Shown here piece after piece: positions 9,717 through 18,416 of a stretch of 64,000 bases of DNA. The notes under the pieces were generated by a model that made no database searches, was not told the origin of the DNA, and saw only the letters and a list, made by a program, of their open reading frames with translations. Source of the DNA: Nannocystis bainbridge (GTDB lineage: Bacteria; Myxococcota_A; Polyangia; Nannocystales; Nannocystaceae); contig NZ_JAQNDL010000003.1 in assembly GCF_028368995.1 (NCBI RefSeq), forward strand, positions 62,001 to 126,000. The letters run 5' to 3'. Within the stretch, counting starts at the first letter, position 1. Each line of letters begins with the position of its first letter. The translations under genes were made by a program, and so were the position numbers.

Positions 9717-10127
9717 ATGCTCGGCGTCGAGGCCCAGCTCACCGCGCTCCTGGGCGGCATGAACCGCGGCGGCGGCTACCCGCTGTCGCTCGTGTGCACC
9801 GCCCAGGGCCTGCTCGTCGCCGCCGCCGGCGAGCACGCGCGCAGCGACGTCGCCGCCGGGCTCACCAGCCTGTTCGACGACATCGTCCAGCGCGCCGTCC
9901 GCGACCTCGGCCTCGTCGACGTCGACGAGCTCACCCTCGCCGCGCCCGACGCCGGTCGTGTCGTCATTCGCCCGCTCGCGCGCGACTGCGTGCCGCGGCT
10001 GTTCCTGGTCGTCTTCGTCCCCGGCGGCCGCACCTGGCGGCGCCACACCAATCACATCACCCGCAAGCTGCTGGCATTGCTGAGCCCCTGGCTCACCCGC
10101 GCCGCCGCCCCGCAAGAGCCCCCATGA
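9717..10127 (+). CDS. Second Roadblock-like protein (136 aa)
   Basis: This gene lies five bases after the first Roadblock gene and overlaps the protoglobin start (ATGA at 10124-10127). The protein has the same layout: an N-terminal helix (LTALLGGMNRGGGYPLSLVCTAQGLLVAAAGE), then an alternating pattern ending FLVVFVPGGRTWRRHTNHITRKLLALLSPWL. It is more divergent, so the assignment rests on length, layout and position. Two adjacent Roadblock proteins could form a heterodimer, which is an inference. The C-terminal extension is basic and Pro-rich. Confidence 0.75.
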   Translation: MLGVEAQLTALLGGMNRGGGYPLSLVCTAQGLLVAAAGEHARSDVAAGLTSLFDDIVQRAVRDLGLVDVDELTLAAPDAGRVVIRPLARDCVPRLFLVVFVPGGRTWRRHTNHITRKLLALLSPWLTRAAAPQEPP

Positions 10128-10663
10128 CCGACGCGTCCGCCATCTACGCCGCGATCCAACAATTCATCGGCTTCGACGCCGACGACGCCGCCCGCCTGCG
10201 CGAACTGGCCCCCCTGTTCGCCGAGCACGGCTCTACCCTCACCGACCGCTTCTACGCCAAGCTGGCCGCCGACCCCGAGCAATCCGCGCTCATCGCCGGC
10301 CGCGTCGAGTCGCTGCGGCAGACCCACATGCGCTGGCTCTCCGAGCTGTTCGCCGGCGACTACGGCGAGCGCTACTTCGACGATCGCTGGCGGATCGGCC
10401 TCGCCCACGTGCGCGTCGGCGTGCGCCCGTGGTGGGTCGAGGCCGTCACCAGCTTCCTGCGCAGCGAAGGCCTCGCGCTGATCGAAGCCCACGTCGCCGA
10501 CCCCGAGCGCCGCGCCGCCTCGGCGCGCAGCCTGCTGAAGATCCTCGACCTCGACCTGATGATCATCAACCTCGCCTACGCCGACGACCGCGTCGACCGC
10601 CTGTGCCGCTTCACCGGCATGAGCCGCAAGCTGATCGAGCGCTGCATCGCCCAGGGCCGCTGA
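10124..10663 (+). CDS. Protoglobin-domain haem sensor (179 aa)
   Basis: The whole protein is one globin-coupled-sensor/protoglobin domain: an N-terminal helix (FIGFDADDAARLRELAPLF), a YAKLAADPE segment, and HMRWLSELFAGDYGERYFDDR followed by RIGLAHVRVGVRPWWVEA, in which the His of IGLAHVRVG is the likely proximal haem ligand. No methyl-accepting, GGDEF or kinase output domain is attached. Together with the upstream coupled Roadblock and DUF4388 genes it suggests gas or redox sensing feeding a small-GTPase pathway; the domain call is firm and the pathway is inference. The start is fixed by overlap with the preceding stop. Confidence 0.9.
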   Translation: MTDASAIYAAIQQFIGFDADDAARLRELAPLFAEHGSTLTDRFYAKLAADPEQSALIAGRVESLRQTHMRWLSELFAGDYGERYFDDRWRIGLAHVRVGVRPWWVEAVTSFLRSEGLALIEAHVADPERRAASARSLLKILDLDLMIINLAYADDRVDRLCRFTGMSRKLIERCIAQGR

Positions 10664-11090
10664 TCGCCCGGCGACCCGAGCAGCGCCCGCGGGAGCCTCA
10701 CGCGGCTCGCACGCCGCTCGGCGTGCGCAGCACGCATGTCTTTTCGGACATGTCGTAACAGACATCCTCGATCGCTGCCGCGTGAGCCGCGCGACGGGTC
10801 CGCTGCCCTCCGCGACGAGGACGCTCGCGACGCACGACCTCACGAACGCCGCGGGCGCCAGCCGCTCCGCGCCGGGTCTCACCCGGCTTGCGGAGCGCCC
10901 TGGCGCCCACGGCATGGCTGCACTTCAGGACATGTACTTCGGAGCAGGACTCTGGGTCGACACCGGAGCTGCTCGAGGGGCGAGGTTCGGCGCAGCCGGC
11001 GAGGCCGGTGCAGCCGTCGTGCGGCGCCCGTCGAGGCGCCGCGGGGCCGGTCCGCGCTGGCAGGGGGCTGGCCCTGGGCGCGGCGGTCGC
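10664..11090. other. Intergenic stretch with ACATGTC-type palindromes
   Basis: No credible gene is seen. The stretch holds CATGTCTTTTCGGACATGTC near 10736-10755, a further AGACAT half-site at 10760, and AGGACATGTA near 10928. These are members of the short palindrome family described under findings, placed downstream of the protoglobin operon and beyond the 3' end of the Fis-like gene. Confidence 0.5.
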
Positions 11091-11312
11091 TCAGCTCGTG
11101 TGCGCCGAAGCCGACGCCGACACCGCAGCGGCCTGTCCGCCGCGACGCGGCCACTCGAGGCCGAGCTTGACGATCCGCCGCTTGAGCGCGTGGCGGGTGA
11201 TGCCGAGCAGAGACGCCGCGCCGACGATGTTACCGGCGGTGGTGAGCGCCTCGTTGCAGAGGCGGCGTTCGGCGTTCTCGAGATTGAAGTCTTCCAAAAT
11301 CAGCTGTGGCAA
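11091..11312 (-). CDS. Stand-alone Fis-type helix-turn-helix protein (73 aa)
   Basis: The sequence LENAERRLCNEALTTAGNIVGAASLLGITRHALKRRIVKLGL is a complete Fis-family helix-turn-helix like the DNA-binding end of NtrC-type activators, without receiver or AAA+ domain. The predicted recognition helix is ITRHALKRRIVKL. Such mini-Fis proteins may act as nucleoid or local transcription regulators; the target is unknown. The remaining tail is Ala/Ser-rich. It stands alone, with gaps of several hundred bases on both sides. Confidence 0.8.
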   Translation of the reverse strand: MPQLILEDFNLENAERRLCNEALTTAGNIVGAASLLGITRHALKRRIVKLGLEWPRRGGQAAAVSASASAHTS

Positions 11313-11939
11313 GGTCCGTACTCCGTGTGACGATGTGTATATCGCAACGGAGTGTTCTCGCGCGGATCAAGCGGAGGCGCGGCGGCAACTCACGATCCCT
11401 CCTGCCCCGCATCCACGGCCCCTCGCGCCGCCTCCTCGCCCGCGAGGCCCCGTCCGCGAGCGGCCGCCCAGGGGGCCCTCCACGGCCTCTCAGGCCGACT
11501 TCGCGAAGATTCATCGCCGCGCTCGCGGGTCCGATCGCCGTCGCCGGTGGGCCGCGAGATCGGTCGAGTCCTGCACCCACGAACTATGACGACACGCGCG
11601 ATTCTGAGCGACGCCATTCTGCGGTGATGTCGGCCTCGCCAAGATCCACGAGCGGCGCGCTGCTGCGTTCGCGGCGGCTCGGCGAGAGCCGCGACGAATG
11701 TGCCACCCGACCCCACGCGTGGGTCCCCATCGCTCGCCGCCGCAGCGACCCGCGGCCGCGTCTCGGCGTTCGCAGGCGGCCCGCGATTGCCCACCCGTGC
11801 CCTGGCGTCCACCGCTGCCGCGGCGCGGGCCGGCGTGACGCCCTCGGCGGCCAGGCCGGCGGCGGGAGCGTCGGGATCGGGAGCGTGTCGGCCCGGATCT
11901 TCCGTGTCACGCGCGCCGGGGCTGCCTCGTCTCGGCCGC
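11313..11939. other. Intergenic stretch without recognisable genes
   Basis: About 630 bases between the Fis-like gene and the cytochrome-b-like gene. Frames on both strands translate to Arg/Ala/Pro-rich sequence with no domain. A plus-strand frame from 11700 runs into the next gene, but its first 80 residues look non-coding, so they are assigned to the leader. Confidence 0.5.
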
Positions 11940-12665
11940 ATGCCCACCGCCACCGACCCCTCCCGTGACGCTGCGCGCGAGCGCGCGCTGATCCGCGTCC
12001 AGGCTGCCAGCGGGGCCCTGTTCGCCGTCTTCCTCGTGGCCCACCTCGTCAATCAGATGTTCGCCGCCGCCGGCCCGGCCGTGTACGACGCGATGCAGAT
12101 CCGGCTGCGCGCCGCCTACCACGCGCCGGCGATCGAGATCGCCTGCGTGCTCGTCCCGCTCGCGGTCCACGTCGTCGCCAGCGTGTGGCGCATGGTGCGT
12201 CGCCGCCGTCGCGGCGGCCCTGCAGCCGCCGCGCCGCGCATGCGATGGCAGCGACGCACCGCGATCGTCCTGCTGAGCTTCACCCTCGGTCACATCATCG
12301 CCACCCGCGGCCCCTCGCTGGTCTACGGCGTCTACCCCGAGTTCTCCGGCGTCGCCTACACCATGGTATGGCTCCCCGCCTATTTCATCCCCTATTATTT
12401 GTTGTTCTCGCTCGCCGGCCTCTATCACGCGCTGAACGGCCTGGCCCTCGGGCTGCCACGAATCGGCCTCGCCGGCCCGCCCGCGCTGCGCTCCGGCCGG
12501 GCCGTCGCCCTCGCCTGGCTGGCCGGCGCGGTCGCCCTGGCGCTCGGCATCGCCGGATTCGCCGGCGCATGGCACGACTTCCGCGAGCAGGCCGTCACCA
12601 GCCCCTATGCACAATTGCTGAGCGACCTCGGCGTCGCCGACAGCCCCCACGATTCGCACCCCTGA
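11940..12665 (+). CDS. Multi-pass membrane protein resembling succinate dehydrogenase/fumarate reductase cytochrome b
   Basis: 241 residues with about five hydrophobic helices: SGALFAVFLVAHLVNQMF, IEIACVLVPLAVHVVASVW, AIVLLSFTLGHIIA, TMVWLPAYFIPYYLLFSLAG and ALAWLAGAVALALGIAGFAG. Histidines lie inside or next to helices (AHLVNQ, YHAPAI, VHVVA, GHIIA, YHALNG), in places suited to haem ligation as in SdhC/FrdC-like subunits. No flavoprotein or iron-sulfur subunit lies nearby, so this is not a complete complex II. The ATG at 11940 was chosen because the upstream extension of the frame is low-complexity. Confidence 0.6.
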   Translation: MPTATDPSRDAARERALIRVQAASGALFAVFLVAHLVNQMFAAAGPAVYDAMQIRLRAAYHAPAIEIACVLVPLAVHVVASVWRMVRRRRRGGPAAAAPRMRWQRRTAIVLLSFTLGHIIATRGPSLVYGVYPEFSGVAYTMVWLPAYFIPYYLLFSLAGLYHALNGLALGLPRIGLAGPPALRSGRAVALAWLAGAVALALGIAGFAGAWHDFREQAVTSPYAQLLSDLGVADSPHDSHP

Positions 12666-12873
12666 TGCGTGTCCCTCTCGTCGCCGACCGTCAAGTCGAC
12701 CGCGCCCGCGCATCGCTCGAACGCGATCTCGCCATGACTGCCCTCGCCGCCATGGCCGCGACGATGAACTCGATCTGAGGCCTCATCACCCCGACGAGGC
12801 CCGCGTCCTCATCATCGTGGCCACCTTCGCGTTCATCGGCCCGCCTCGCCACGCGATGCGGTACGCTCGCGCG

Positions 12874-14043
12874 ATGCCCAGGACGAGCATCGCGGCCGTG
12901 AGCACGCCTGTGAAGCTGGCAGCGTTCTTGTGCGGCGCGCAGCTCGGCTGCAGCCCAGCCCCGGCGCCGGAGGTCGAGCGCGAAGCCCCGGCCGCCCCTG
13001 CTCCGCCCGCCGCGACCGCGGCACCGCCGAGCGCGACCCCACCCGCCGAGCCGCCGGCGAAGCCCGCGCTCGATGCTGCCGCGCAGGCCGTCACGTGCGC
13101 CCCGGAGGTGCCCGCGGACGCGACGCTGGTGGACCGCCTCGAGCTCTTCCGTTCGGTCTGCGGCGGCGTGCTGCTGGCCTCCCGCGAGGACGGCCTGCAC
13201 GCCTTGACGCCCACGCTCGAGCCCATCGTGCGCATCCTCGACAAGCGCGTGCGATGGCTGCAGGCGCGGCGCGACGGTGAGGCGCGCGAGCTCTACTATT
13301 TCCCCGCCGACGCGCCAGACCTCGTGCACCTCGACCTCCGCACCGGCCGTGAGGAGGTGCTCGTAAGCTTGCCGCGCCTGAAGCATCGGTGCTTCACCGG
13401 CGCCGAACCCGGCCAGCCGTCATCTCCCGCCGACCCCGTGGATTTCATCCAATCCACCGACCGCCTCGACCTCGACCTCGCGGCCGGCGTGCTTTGCCTC
13501 GACATCGGCGATCGCAACGAGAACATGGCCTCCATCGGCCTCAACCTCCGCGCCGATCTACGCACCCGCAAGGTCGAGCAACGGACCGTTTTCGTCACCG
13601 AGGATTGCCAGAAGGGCGCCGGTCGCGAGCGAGAGCCTGCCTGTCGCCCGGCGCGAAGCGACCTCCCGTCCCCCACGGAGATCGCAGGCTCCGATCGCTC
13701 GGGCCTGGCCTCGCCCTCGGGCCACTGGTCCTATTACTCCGACGAGGACTTCGGGGCCTCCGGCGATTACATGTACAGCGCCGCGTTCTTGTTCGACACC
13801 CGCTCCAGGACCGCCTACGCGGTGACCCCGACGGCCCTCGTGAAGTTCACGCCCGGCACGCCCGACGCCCCGCAGCGCCCCCCGGAGACCACCTGCCTCA
13901 TCCCCGCCGAAGCCCAGGCCCGCTGGATGCCCGGCCGCGACCTCCTGATCCTCGAGGGCTGCGGCGAAGCGGGCCTGCTGATCGTCGAGCCGCCAGGGCG
14001 CGTACAAAAGGCGCAGGCGCACGCCGTCATCCCCTACCCGTGA
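12874..14043 (+). CDS. Predicted lipoprotein of unknown function (389 aa)
   Basis: The N-terminus MPRTSIAAVSTPVKLAAFLC continues to lipobox GAQLGC and then a Pro/Ala-rich linker, so the product is probably exported and lipid-anchored. The body has several cysteines (FRSVCGG, KHRCFTG, TEDCQKG, LEGCGE) and repeated short beta-like blocks (LHALTPTLEPIVRIL, VHLDLRTGREEVLVSLPRL) that would suit a beta-propeller, but no named motif. ATG 12856 is an alternative start. It stands alone, 190 bases after the cytochrome-b-like gene. Confidence 0.75.
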   Translation: MPRTSIAAVSTPVKLAAFLCGAQLGCSPAPAPEVEREAPAAPAPPAATAAPPSATPPAEPPAKPALDAAAQAVTCAPEVPADATLVDRLELFRSVCGGVLLASREDGLHALTPTLEPIVRILDKRVRWLQARRDGEARELYYFPADAPDLVHLDLRTGREEVLVSLPRLKHRCFTGAEPGQPSSPADPVDFIQSTDRLDLDLAAGVLCLDIGDRNENMASIGLNLRADLRTRKVEQRTVFVTEDCQKGAGREREPACRPARSDLPSPTEIAGSDRSGLASPSGHWSYYSDEDFGASGDYMYSAAFLFDTRSRTAYAVTPTALVKFTPGTPDAPQRPPETTCLIPAEAQARWMPGRDLLILEGCGEAGLLIVEPPGRVQKAQAHAVIPYP

Positions 14044-14152
14044 CGGGCTCGCGGAGCGGCCGGCCGATGCATCGGCACTGTCGTCACGTCCCACTCCGGC
14101 ATCCGCCGAAACAGCTCGCGCGCGGCCGCGTTCCGGCCTAACCTCCGGGGCC

Positions 14153-14551
14153 ATGACGACGCGCCACGCCTCCTGCTCCTGCGGCCAAATTCGGGTCACG
14201 TGCGAGGGGGATCCTGTGCGGATCTCCATGTGTCACTGTCTGGCCTGCCAACAGCGCACCGGCAGCGTCTTCGGCGTGCAGGCGCGGTTCAAGCGCGAGC
14301 ACGTCACGCTGGGGGGCGAGACATCGACCTTCGTCCGCACCGGCGATAGCGGCGGGCGGAGCACCTTCCATTTTTGCCCGACCTGCGGCTCGACGGTGTG
14401 GTGGGAGTTCGACGCGGCGCCGGAGCTCATCGCGGTGGCCTACGGCGCATTCGCCGATCCCAGCCTTCCACCCCCGACGGTCTCCGTCTACGAGGAGCGA
14501 CAGCACCCCTGGACCGTCATGCCGACACTGGACGTCGAACACATCCATTAG
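14153..14551 (+). CDS. GFA family zinc-binding protein (glutathione-dependent formaldehyde-activating-like)
   Basis: 132 residues with the GFA cysteine pattern: SCSCGQIRV, then MCHCLACQQRTGSVFGV, then FCPTCGSTVWWEF. These cysteines bind zinc in the family's beta-sandwich fold. Most members are uncharacterised despite the family name, so a role in formaldehyde metabolism should not be assumed. The start at 14153 puts the first motif near residue 8, as usual. No linked pathway gene lies nearby. Confidence 0.93.
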   Translation: MTTRHASCSCGQIRVTCEGDPVRISMCHCLACQQRTGSVFGVQARFKREHVTLGGETSTFVRTGDSGGRSTFHFCPTCGSTVWWEFDAAPELIAVAYGAFADPSLPPPTVSVYEERQHPWTVMPTLDVEHIH

Positions 14552-14662
14552 GGCCCCGCCGCTGCGAAGCGCCGGTCGATCCATCGAGCTCGCCGAGTCC
14601 CTACCGTACCGCGAGGATGGCGACCGGGAACAGCGCCGATACGGTTCCAGGCGAGGCGTCCG

Positions 14663-15121
14663 CTATCTAGCGAAAGTCCCGGCGTCACATGCCATGCGGA
14701 CGTGATCGAGGCCGGGCCCGAAGCCTCCGGGTCGGACCTCGACCACGACGAACCCGTGCTTCGCGTAGAAGCCCTGAACTTTCTGCGACGTGTGCGTCTC
14801 GATCCGCCGGATCTGCGGATGCTCGCGCAGGAACGTCCCCAGGCGGTGATCCAGCAGCATCGAGCCGATCCCGGACCGCTGCCTTCGCGCGTCGATCATG
14901 CCCCAGCAGAGCGTCGCCGTGACTCCGTCTCGCTCGGCCGCGATCCCGCCCGATCCGACGATCTGCCCGCCGTCCTCGACCACGAAATAGGGCCCCGGGA
15001 GCGCGTCGAGGAAGCGGCCCAGCTCGGCCTCCTCGGGCGGCGAGAAATGTTCGGGGGTGTTGCCTCGCAGCAGCTCGAGACACGCTTCGCGATCGGCGGG
15101 AGAATAGGGGCGGATCTTCAT
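14663..15121 (-). CDS. GNAT family N-acetyltransferase (152 aa)
   Basis: The first strand MKIRPYSPADREACLELL, the acetyl-CoA pyrophosphate-binding motif RRQRSGIGSMLLDH and the C-terminal GFYAKHGFVVVEVRPGG place it in the GNAT superfamily. The length fits a single GNAT domain. The frame extends further upstream, but similarity to the fold begins at MKIRPYS, so the ATG at 15121 is used. The substrate is unknown. The gene points away from the adjacent isochorismatase-like gene. Confidence 0.9.
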   Translation of the reverse strand: MKIRPYSPADREACLELLRGNTPEHFSPPEEAELGRFLDALPGPYFVVEDGGQIVGSGGIAAERDGVTATLCWGMIDARRQRSGIGSMLLDHRLGTFLREHPQIRRIETHTSQKVQGFYAKHGFVVVEVRPGGFGPGLDHVRMACDAGTFAR

Positions 15122-15349
15122 CGGCGGCGCCTCGGGGTGATCCTGTGCTGGGCGATAAGACAGGACATCGCCTGCGATTGGCAAGACTCCGGCCGTGCGA
15201 GCGCCCGCGCTCACTTCCGCGCAATTGCCGCAGACCGTGTTCGCCGGGCGCGCCCTTCCGCGACGCCGGCTCTGCTCGCCCTCCCGCGCATTGCGCCGCC
15301 TCCGCGTTTGCCGGGCCCGCGAAATGGGCCATGCAGGACGACGAAGGAC

Positions 15350-15940
15350 ATGTCCGACGCGCCCAACCTCTCCGACGACGACGAGCGCGGCTGTCATTAC
15401 GCGCTGCTGATCATCGACATGATCAACGGCTTCGACTTCCCCGACGGCGAGCGCCTGCGCCACCAGGCCGGGCCCGTCGCGGAGCGGATCGCCGGGCTGG
15501 CTGCGCGTGCGCGGGCCGCCGAGGTCCCCGTCATCTACGTCAACGACAACTTCGGCCGCTGGCGCTCCGATTTCCGCCACGTGATCCAGCACGTCTGCCA
15601 GCACACCGCGGGCGCCGCGATCGCCGAGCGCCTGGCCCCGGGCGAGCGCGACTATTTCGTGCTGAAGCCGCGCCACTCGGGCTTCCTCGGCACCTCGCTG
15701 GAGGTCTTGCTGGCGCACTTGCGGGTGCGCAGCCTGATCGTCACCGGCATCACCGGCGACCTCTGCGTCCTTTTCACCGCGATGGACGCTTACATGCGCG
15801 GCTTCGAATTGCGGATCCCCGCCGATTGCGTCGCCTCGGTCGACGAGGCCAACAATCGCCGCGCCCTCGACCTGCTGCGCGAATCGATGCGCGTCGACAC
15901 CTCGCCTGCGCCCGAGATCGAGCTCCGGCGCGACTCGTGA
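15350..15940 (+). CDS. Isochorismatase-family cysteine hydrolase (196 aa)
   Basis: The family triad is visible: Asp23 in ALLIIDMINGF, Lys106 in FVLKPRHSGF and Cys139 in GITGDLCVL. Members hydrolyse nicotinamide, N-carbamoyl amides or isochorismate, and sequence alone does not settle which. The start codon lies inside GAAGGACATGTCCG, so the palindrome GGACATGTCC covers both the Shine-Dalgarno bases and the ATG. This is one of several cases of that palindrome at a gene start here. The gene is monocistronic. Confidence 0.92.
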   Translation: MSDAPNLSDDDERGCHYALLIIDMINGFDFPDGERLRHQAGPVAERIAGLAARARAAEVPVIYVNDNFGRWRSDFRHVIQHVCQHTAGAAIAERLAPGERDYFVLKPRHSGFLGTSLEVLLAHLRVRSLIVTGITGDLCVLFTAMDAYMRGFELRIPADCVASVDEANNRRALDLLRESMRVDTSPAPEIELRRDS

Positions 15941-16015
15941 GTCGCGCCATCGCTCGCGCTGTCGCCGGTCACGCCGCCGCCCTTCGACGCCGGCGGCGTG
16001 ACCCTCTTTGCGGGC

Positions 16016-16864
16016 TCAGGGGTTGATGGGGTCGCCCCAGCTGGCGACATTGCCGAAGCCGACGAAGCCGTCCTCCTCGCCGACCTTGACCTCGTTGAGC
16101 AGCGAGCCGCCGAGCCCCGGCCCCTGCAGGGTCGCCCCGATCTCGATGCCCGTCACGATCCACTGCGGGTCGTCGGCCTTGTAGAGCGTGGCCGGGTCGA
16201 ACGACCCGTTCACGCCGGGCGGCAGCAGCTCGACGCGGAGCTGGGCCGACGCCGGGTCGAACAGCTGCAGCACCCCGTCGCGGTGCTCGTCGAACTCGAG
16301 CCCCTCGGTGACGAAATCGAAGCCGACGTCGATCTCGAGGCGGTCGGCGCAGTCGCTGGGGAAGCCCTCGCCCTCGTAGTCGGGGTTGAGCTCCGAGTCG
16401 ATCCAGCGCACCTCGCCGGCGTCGTAGCGCACCTCGACCGTCAGCGGCAGCGACACGCCGCGCCACGCGTCGGACAGCGACAGCGGCTCCTCGGCGAAGG
16501 TCAGGAGGGTCTCGCGCGGCCCGAGCTTGTCGGCCAGGAACGCCTCGGCCGTGACGCCGAGGGGCGTCTCGGCGTCGGCAGCGATCACCGTCGGCGTGTC
16601 GATGCAGGCCGGCGCCTCGCCGTTGGTGCCGGTGGTCTCGGTCTCGCCCGGCTCGGCCGTGGTGGTGATGTCGCCCTCAGTGGTCGAGCTGCTCGGGTCG
16701 GGGCCGGTCGGCTCGCTCGCGGTCGGCTCGCTGGCGCTCGAGTCGGTGCCGGAGCTCCCGGTGTCGGGCGCGTCGGTGGTGCTGTCGATCGGGTTCTTGT
16801 CGGGGTTGCAGGCGAAGAGCACCGCGAGCGACAGGGCGAAGGGGGTCAGGGTGGATTTGGTCAT
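16016..16864 (-). CDS. Predicted lipoprotein with Ser/Thr/Asp-rich linker (282 aa)
   Basis: The signal peptide MTKSTLTPFALSLAVLFAC ends at a lipobox cysteine, followed by about 60 residues rich in Thr, Ser, Glu, Asp and Gly (residues 25-85). Linkers of this type after the lipid anchor are common in Nannocystis-like surface proteins. The globular part has no named domain. It is acidic and holds two cysteines (EAPACIDTP, PSDCADRL). It stands alone, with a 620-base gap upstream. Confidence 0.85.
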   Translation of the reverse strand: MTKSTLTPFALSLAVLFACNPDKNPIDSTTDAPDTGSSGTDSSASEPTASEPTGPDPSSSTTEGDITTTAEPGETETTGTNGEAPACIDTPTVIAADAETPLGVTAEAFLADKLGPRETLLTFAEEPLSLSDAWRGVSLPLTVEVRYDAGEVRWIDSELNPDYEGEGFPSDCADRLEIDVGFDFVTEGLEFDEHRDGVLQLFDPASAQLRVELLPPGVNGSFDPATLYKADDPQWIVTGIEIGATLQGPGLGGSLLNEVKVGEEDGFVGFGNVASWGDPINP

Positions 16865-17488
16865 GGCGTAAGCTCAGGTCAATCGGTAAGTCGTCGGGTC
16901 CGAACTTCAATGACCATAGCACCCGCGCACCGGGAGGTGCAAACCCATCGACGCGATGAACGCCGCGCCCGCGTTTTGTCAGCCCTGGCGACCGCGGTGA
17001 TGGCCGTCTCCATGCCCGCACGAGGACATGCGCACCGCGACGGCGAGGCCATACCGCGGCACGCATGTCATGCCGAGGCGTCCGCATCGAGCGCTGCGCT
17101 GCGCAGTCGATTGCCGAGCTTTCGCGGGCAAAACGCGGCGCCGGTGAGGAAGTCCGGCCGAGCCCGGCAGCACCGAGCATGTCGAATGTGACACCTGCGC
17201 AATGAATATTGGCAGCGGCGAAGATTCTTCGACCCATGACGTGCGGGCAGCCGTCCGCCCGAGACGCCTGCCGTCCCCGCCCCGCAGCAGGCGCCTCTCG
17301 TGATCGCTCGGCGCCGCTGCCCGCGCGCTCGCGCCGGCCGGCTCGCGCCTGGAGCCGATCGGCGAGCCCACCGCACCGACGAGCGGCCGCACGGGCGCCC
17401 GTGCGGCCGTTCCGCCCATGCGATCCGAACGCGCTTTCGCGCCCCCCGGCCCCGCCGCCGCACGGTGCTAGGATTGAGGTTGCGACCG
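16865..17488. other. Intergenic stretch between divergent genes
   Basis: About 620 bases separate the lipoprotein gene (minus) from the dienelactone-hydrolase-like gene (plus), and must hold both promoters. A short AT-richer patch (ATGAATATTGGCAG near 17202) is the only compositional feature. No gene is recognisable. Confidence 0.5.
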
Positions 17489-18370
17489 ATGCTCCGACGA
17501 ATCGCAGCACTCATGTCCCTCCGCTCGCTCTCCGTGGCGACCGGTTTCACCGTGGCGTCGGCCGCGGCGGTCGCCGCCGCGGAGCAGCCCGAGGCCGTCG
17601 AGTTCGCCTCGGCCGACCGACAGGCCACGCCGCTCACCGGCTACCTGTACCGCCCGGCCGGCCCGGGCCCGTTCCCCGCCGTGATCGCGCTGCACGGCTG
17701 CGGCGGGCTGTTCGGCGCCCGCACCCCGCAGCAACTGTCGGAGCGCCACGACGACTGGGCCGAGCGGCTGGTGCGGCAGGGCTACGTCGTGTTCTTCCCC
17801 GACAGCTTCGGCTCGCGCGGCGTCGGCAACGTGTGCAAGCAACGGTCACGGCAAGTCACCCTCGGGCGGCGCACCCGCGACATTCAGGGCGCGCTCGCCT
17901 GGCTCGGCCAGCAATCGTTCATCGACGAAGATCGCCTGGCGCTGCTCGGCTGGTCGCAAGGCGCCACCACCGTGCTGCAGTTCGCCGGCGAGCGGCCCAC
18001 GCGGGGCGCCGAGGTCCGCACCACGGTCGCGTTTTATCCCGGGTGCCAGCGCTTCCTCGACGATCCGGACTGGCGGCCGCGGCTGCCGCTCACGATCTTG
18101 ATCGGCGCCGCCGACGACTGGACGCCCGCCCAGCCGTGCCGGCTGCTGTCGCAGCGATTTCCGGGGAAGATCGACCTCGTGGAGTATCCGGGCGCGGTGC
18201 ACGGCTTCGACGCGCCCCACCAGCCGGTCCGCCTGCACCGCGGCCTGGCGTACACGGCCTCGGGCACCGGCGTCGCCCACTCGGGGACCGAACCGGAGGC
18301 GCGCAAGGAGGCGATCCGCACGGTCAAGCTACAGCTGAATCGGGCGTTCGCCAGCCCCAGCTCGCGCTGA
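17489..18370 (+). CDS. Exported dienelactone-hydrolase family protein (293 aa)
   Basis: A signal-peptide-like N-terminus (MLRRIAALMSLRSLSVATGF...ASAAAVAAAEQ) is followed by an alpha/beta-hydrolase body: FPAVIALHGCGGLFG (oxyanion region), LALLGWSQGATTVLQF with the nucleophile elbow GWSQG, GAADDWTP (Asp) and PGAVHGFDAP (His). The nucleophile is Ser rather than the Cys of classical dienelactone hydrolase, as in many family members. The substrate is unknown. The signal peptide suggests periplasmic action. Confidence 0.88.
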   Translation: MLRRIAALMSLRSLSVATGFTVASAAAVAAAEQPEAVEFASADRQATPLTGYLYRPAGPGPFPAVIALHGCGGLFGARTPQQLSERHDDWAERLVRQGYVVFFPDSFGSRGVGNVCKQRSRQVTLGRRTRDIQGALAWLGQQSFIDEDRLALLGWSQGATTVLQFAGERPTRGAEVRTTVAFYPGCQRFLDDPDWRPRLPLTILIGAADDWTPAQPCRLLSQRFPGKIDLVEYPGAVHGFDAPHQPVRLHRGLAYTASGTGVAHSGTEPEARKEAIRTVKLQLNRAFASPSSR

Positions 18371-18416
18371 GGCGCAGCCGGGCCGGACGCTTGCGATTGT
18401 GGGCACCCGCGCTCCC

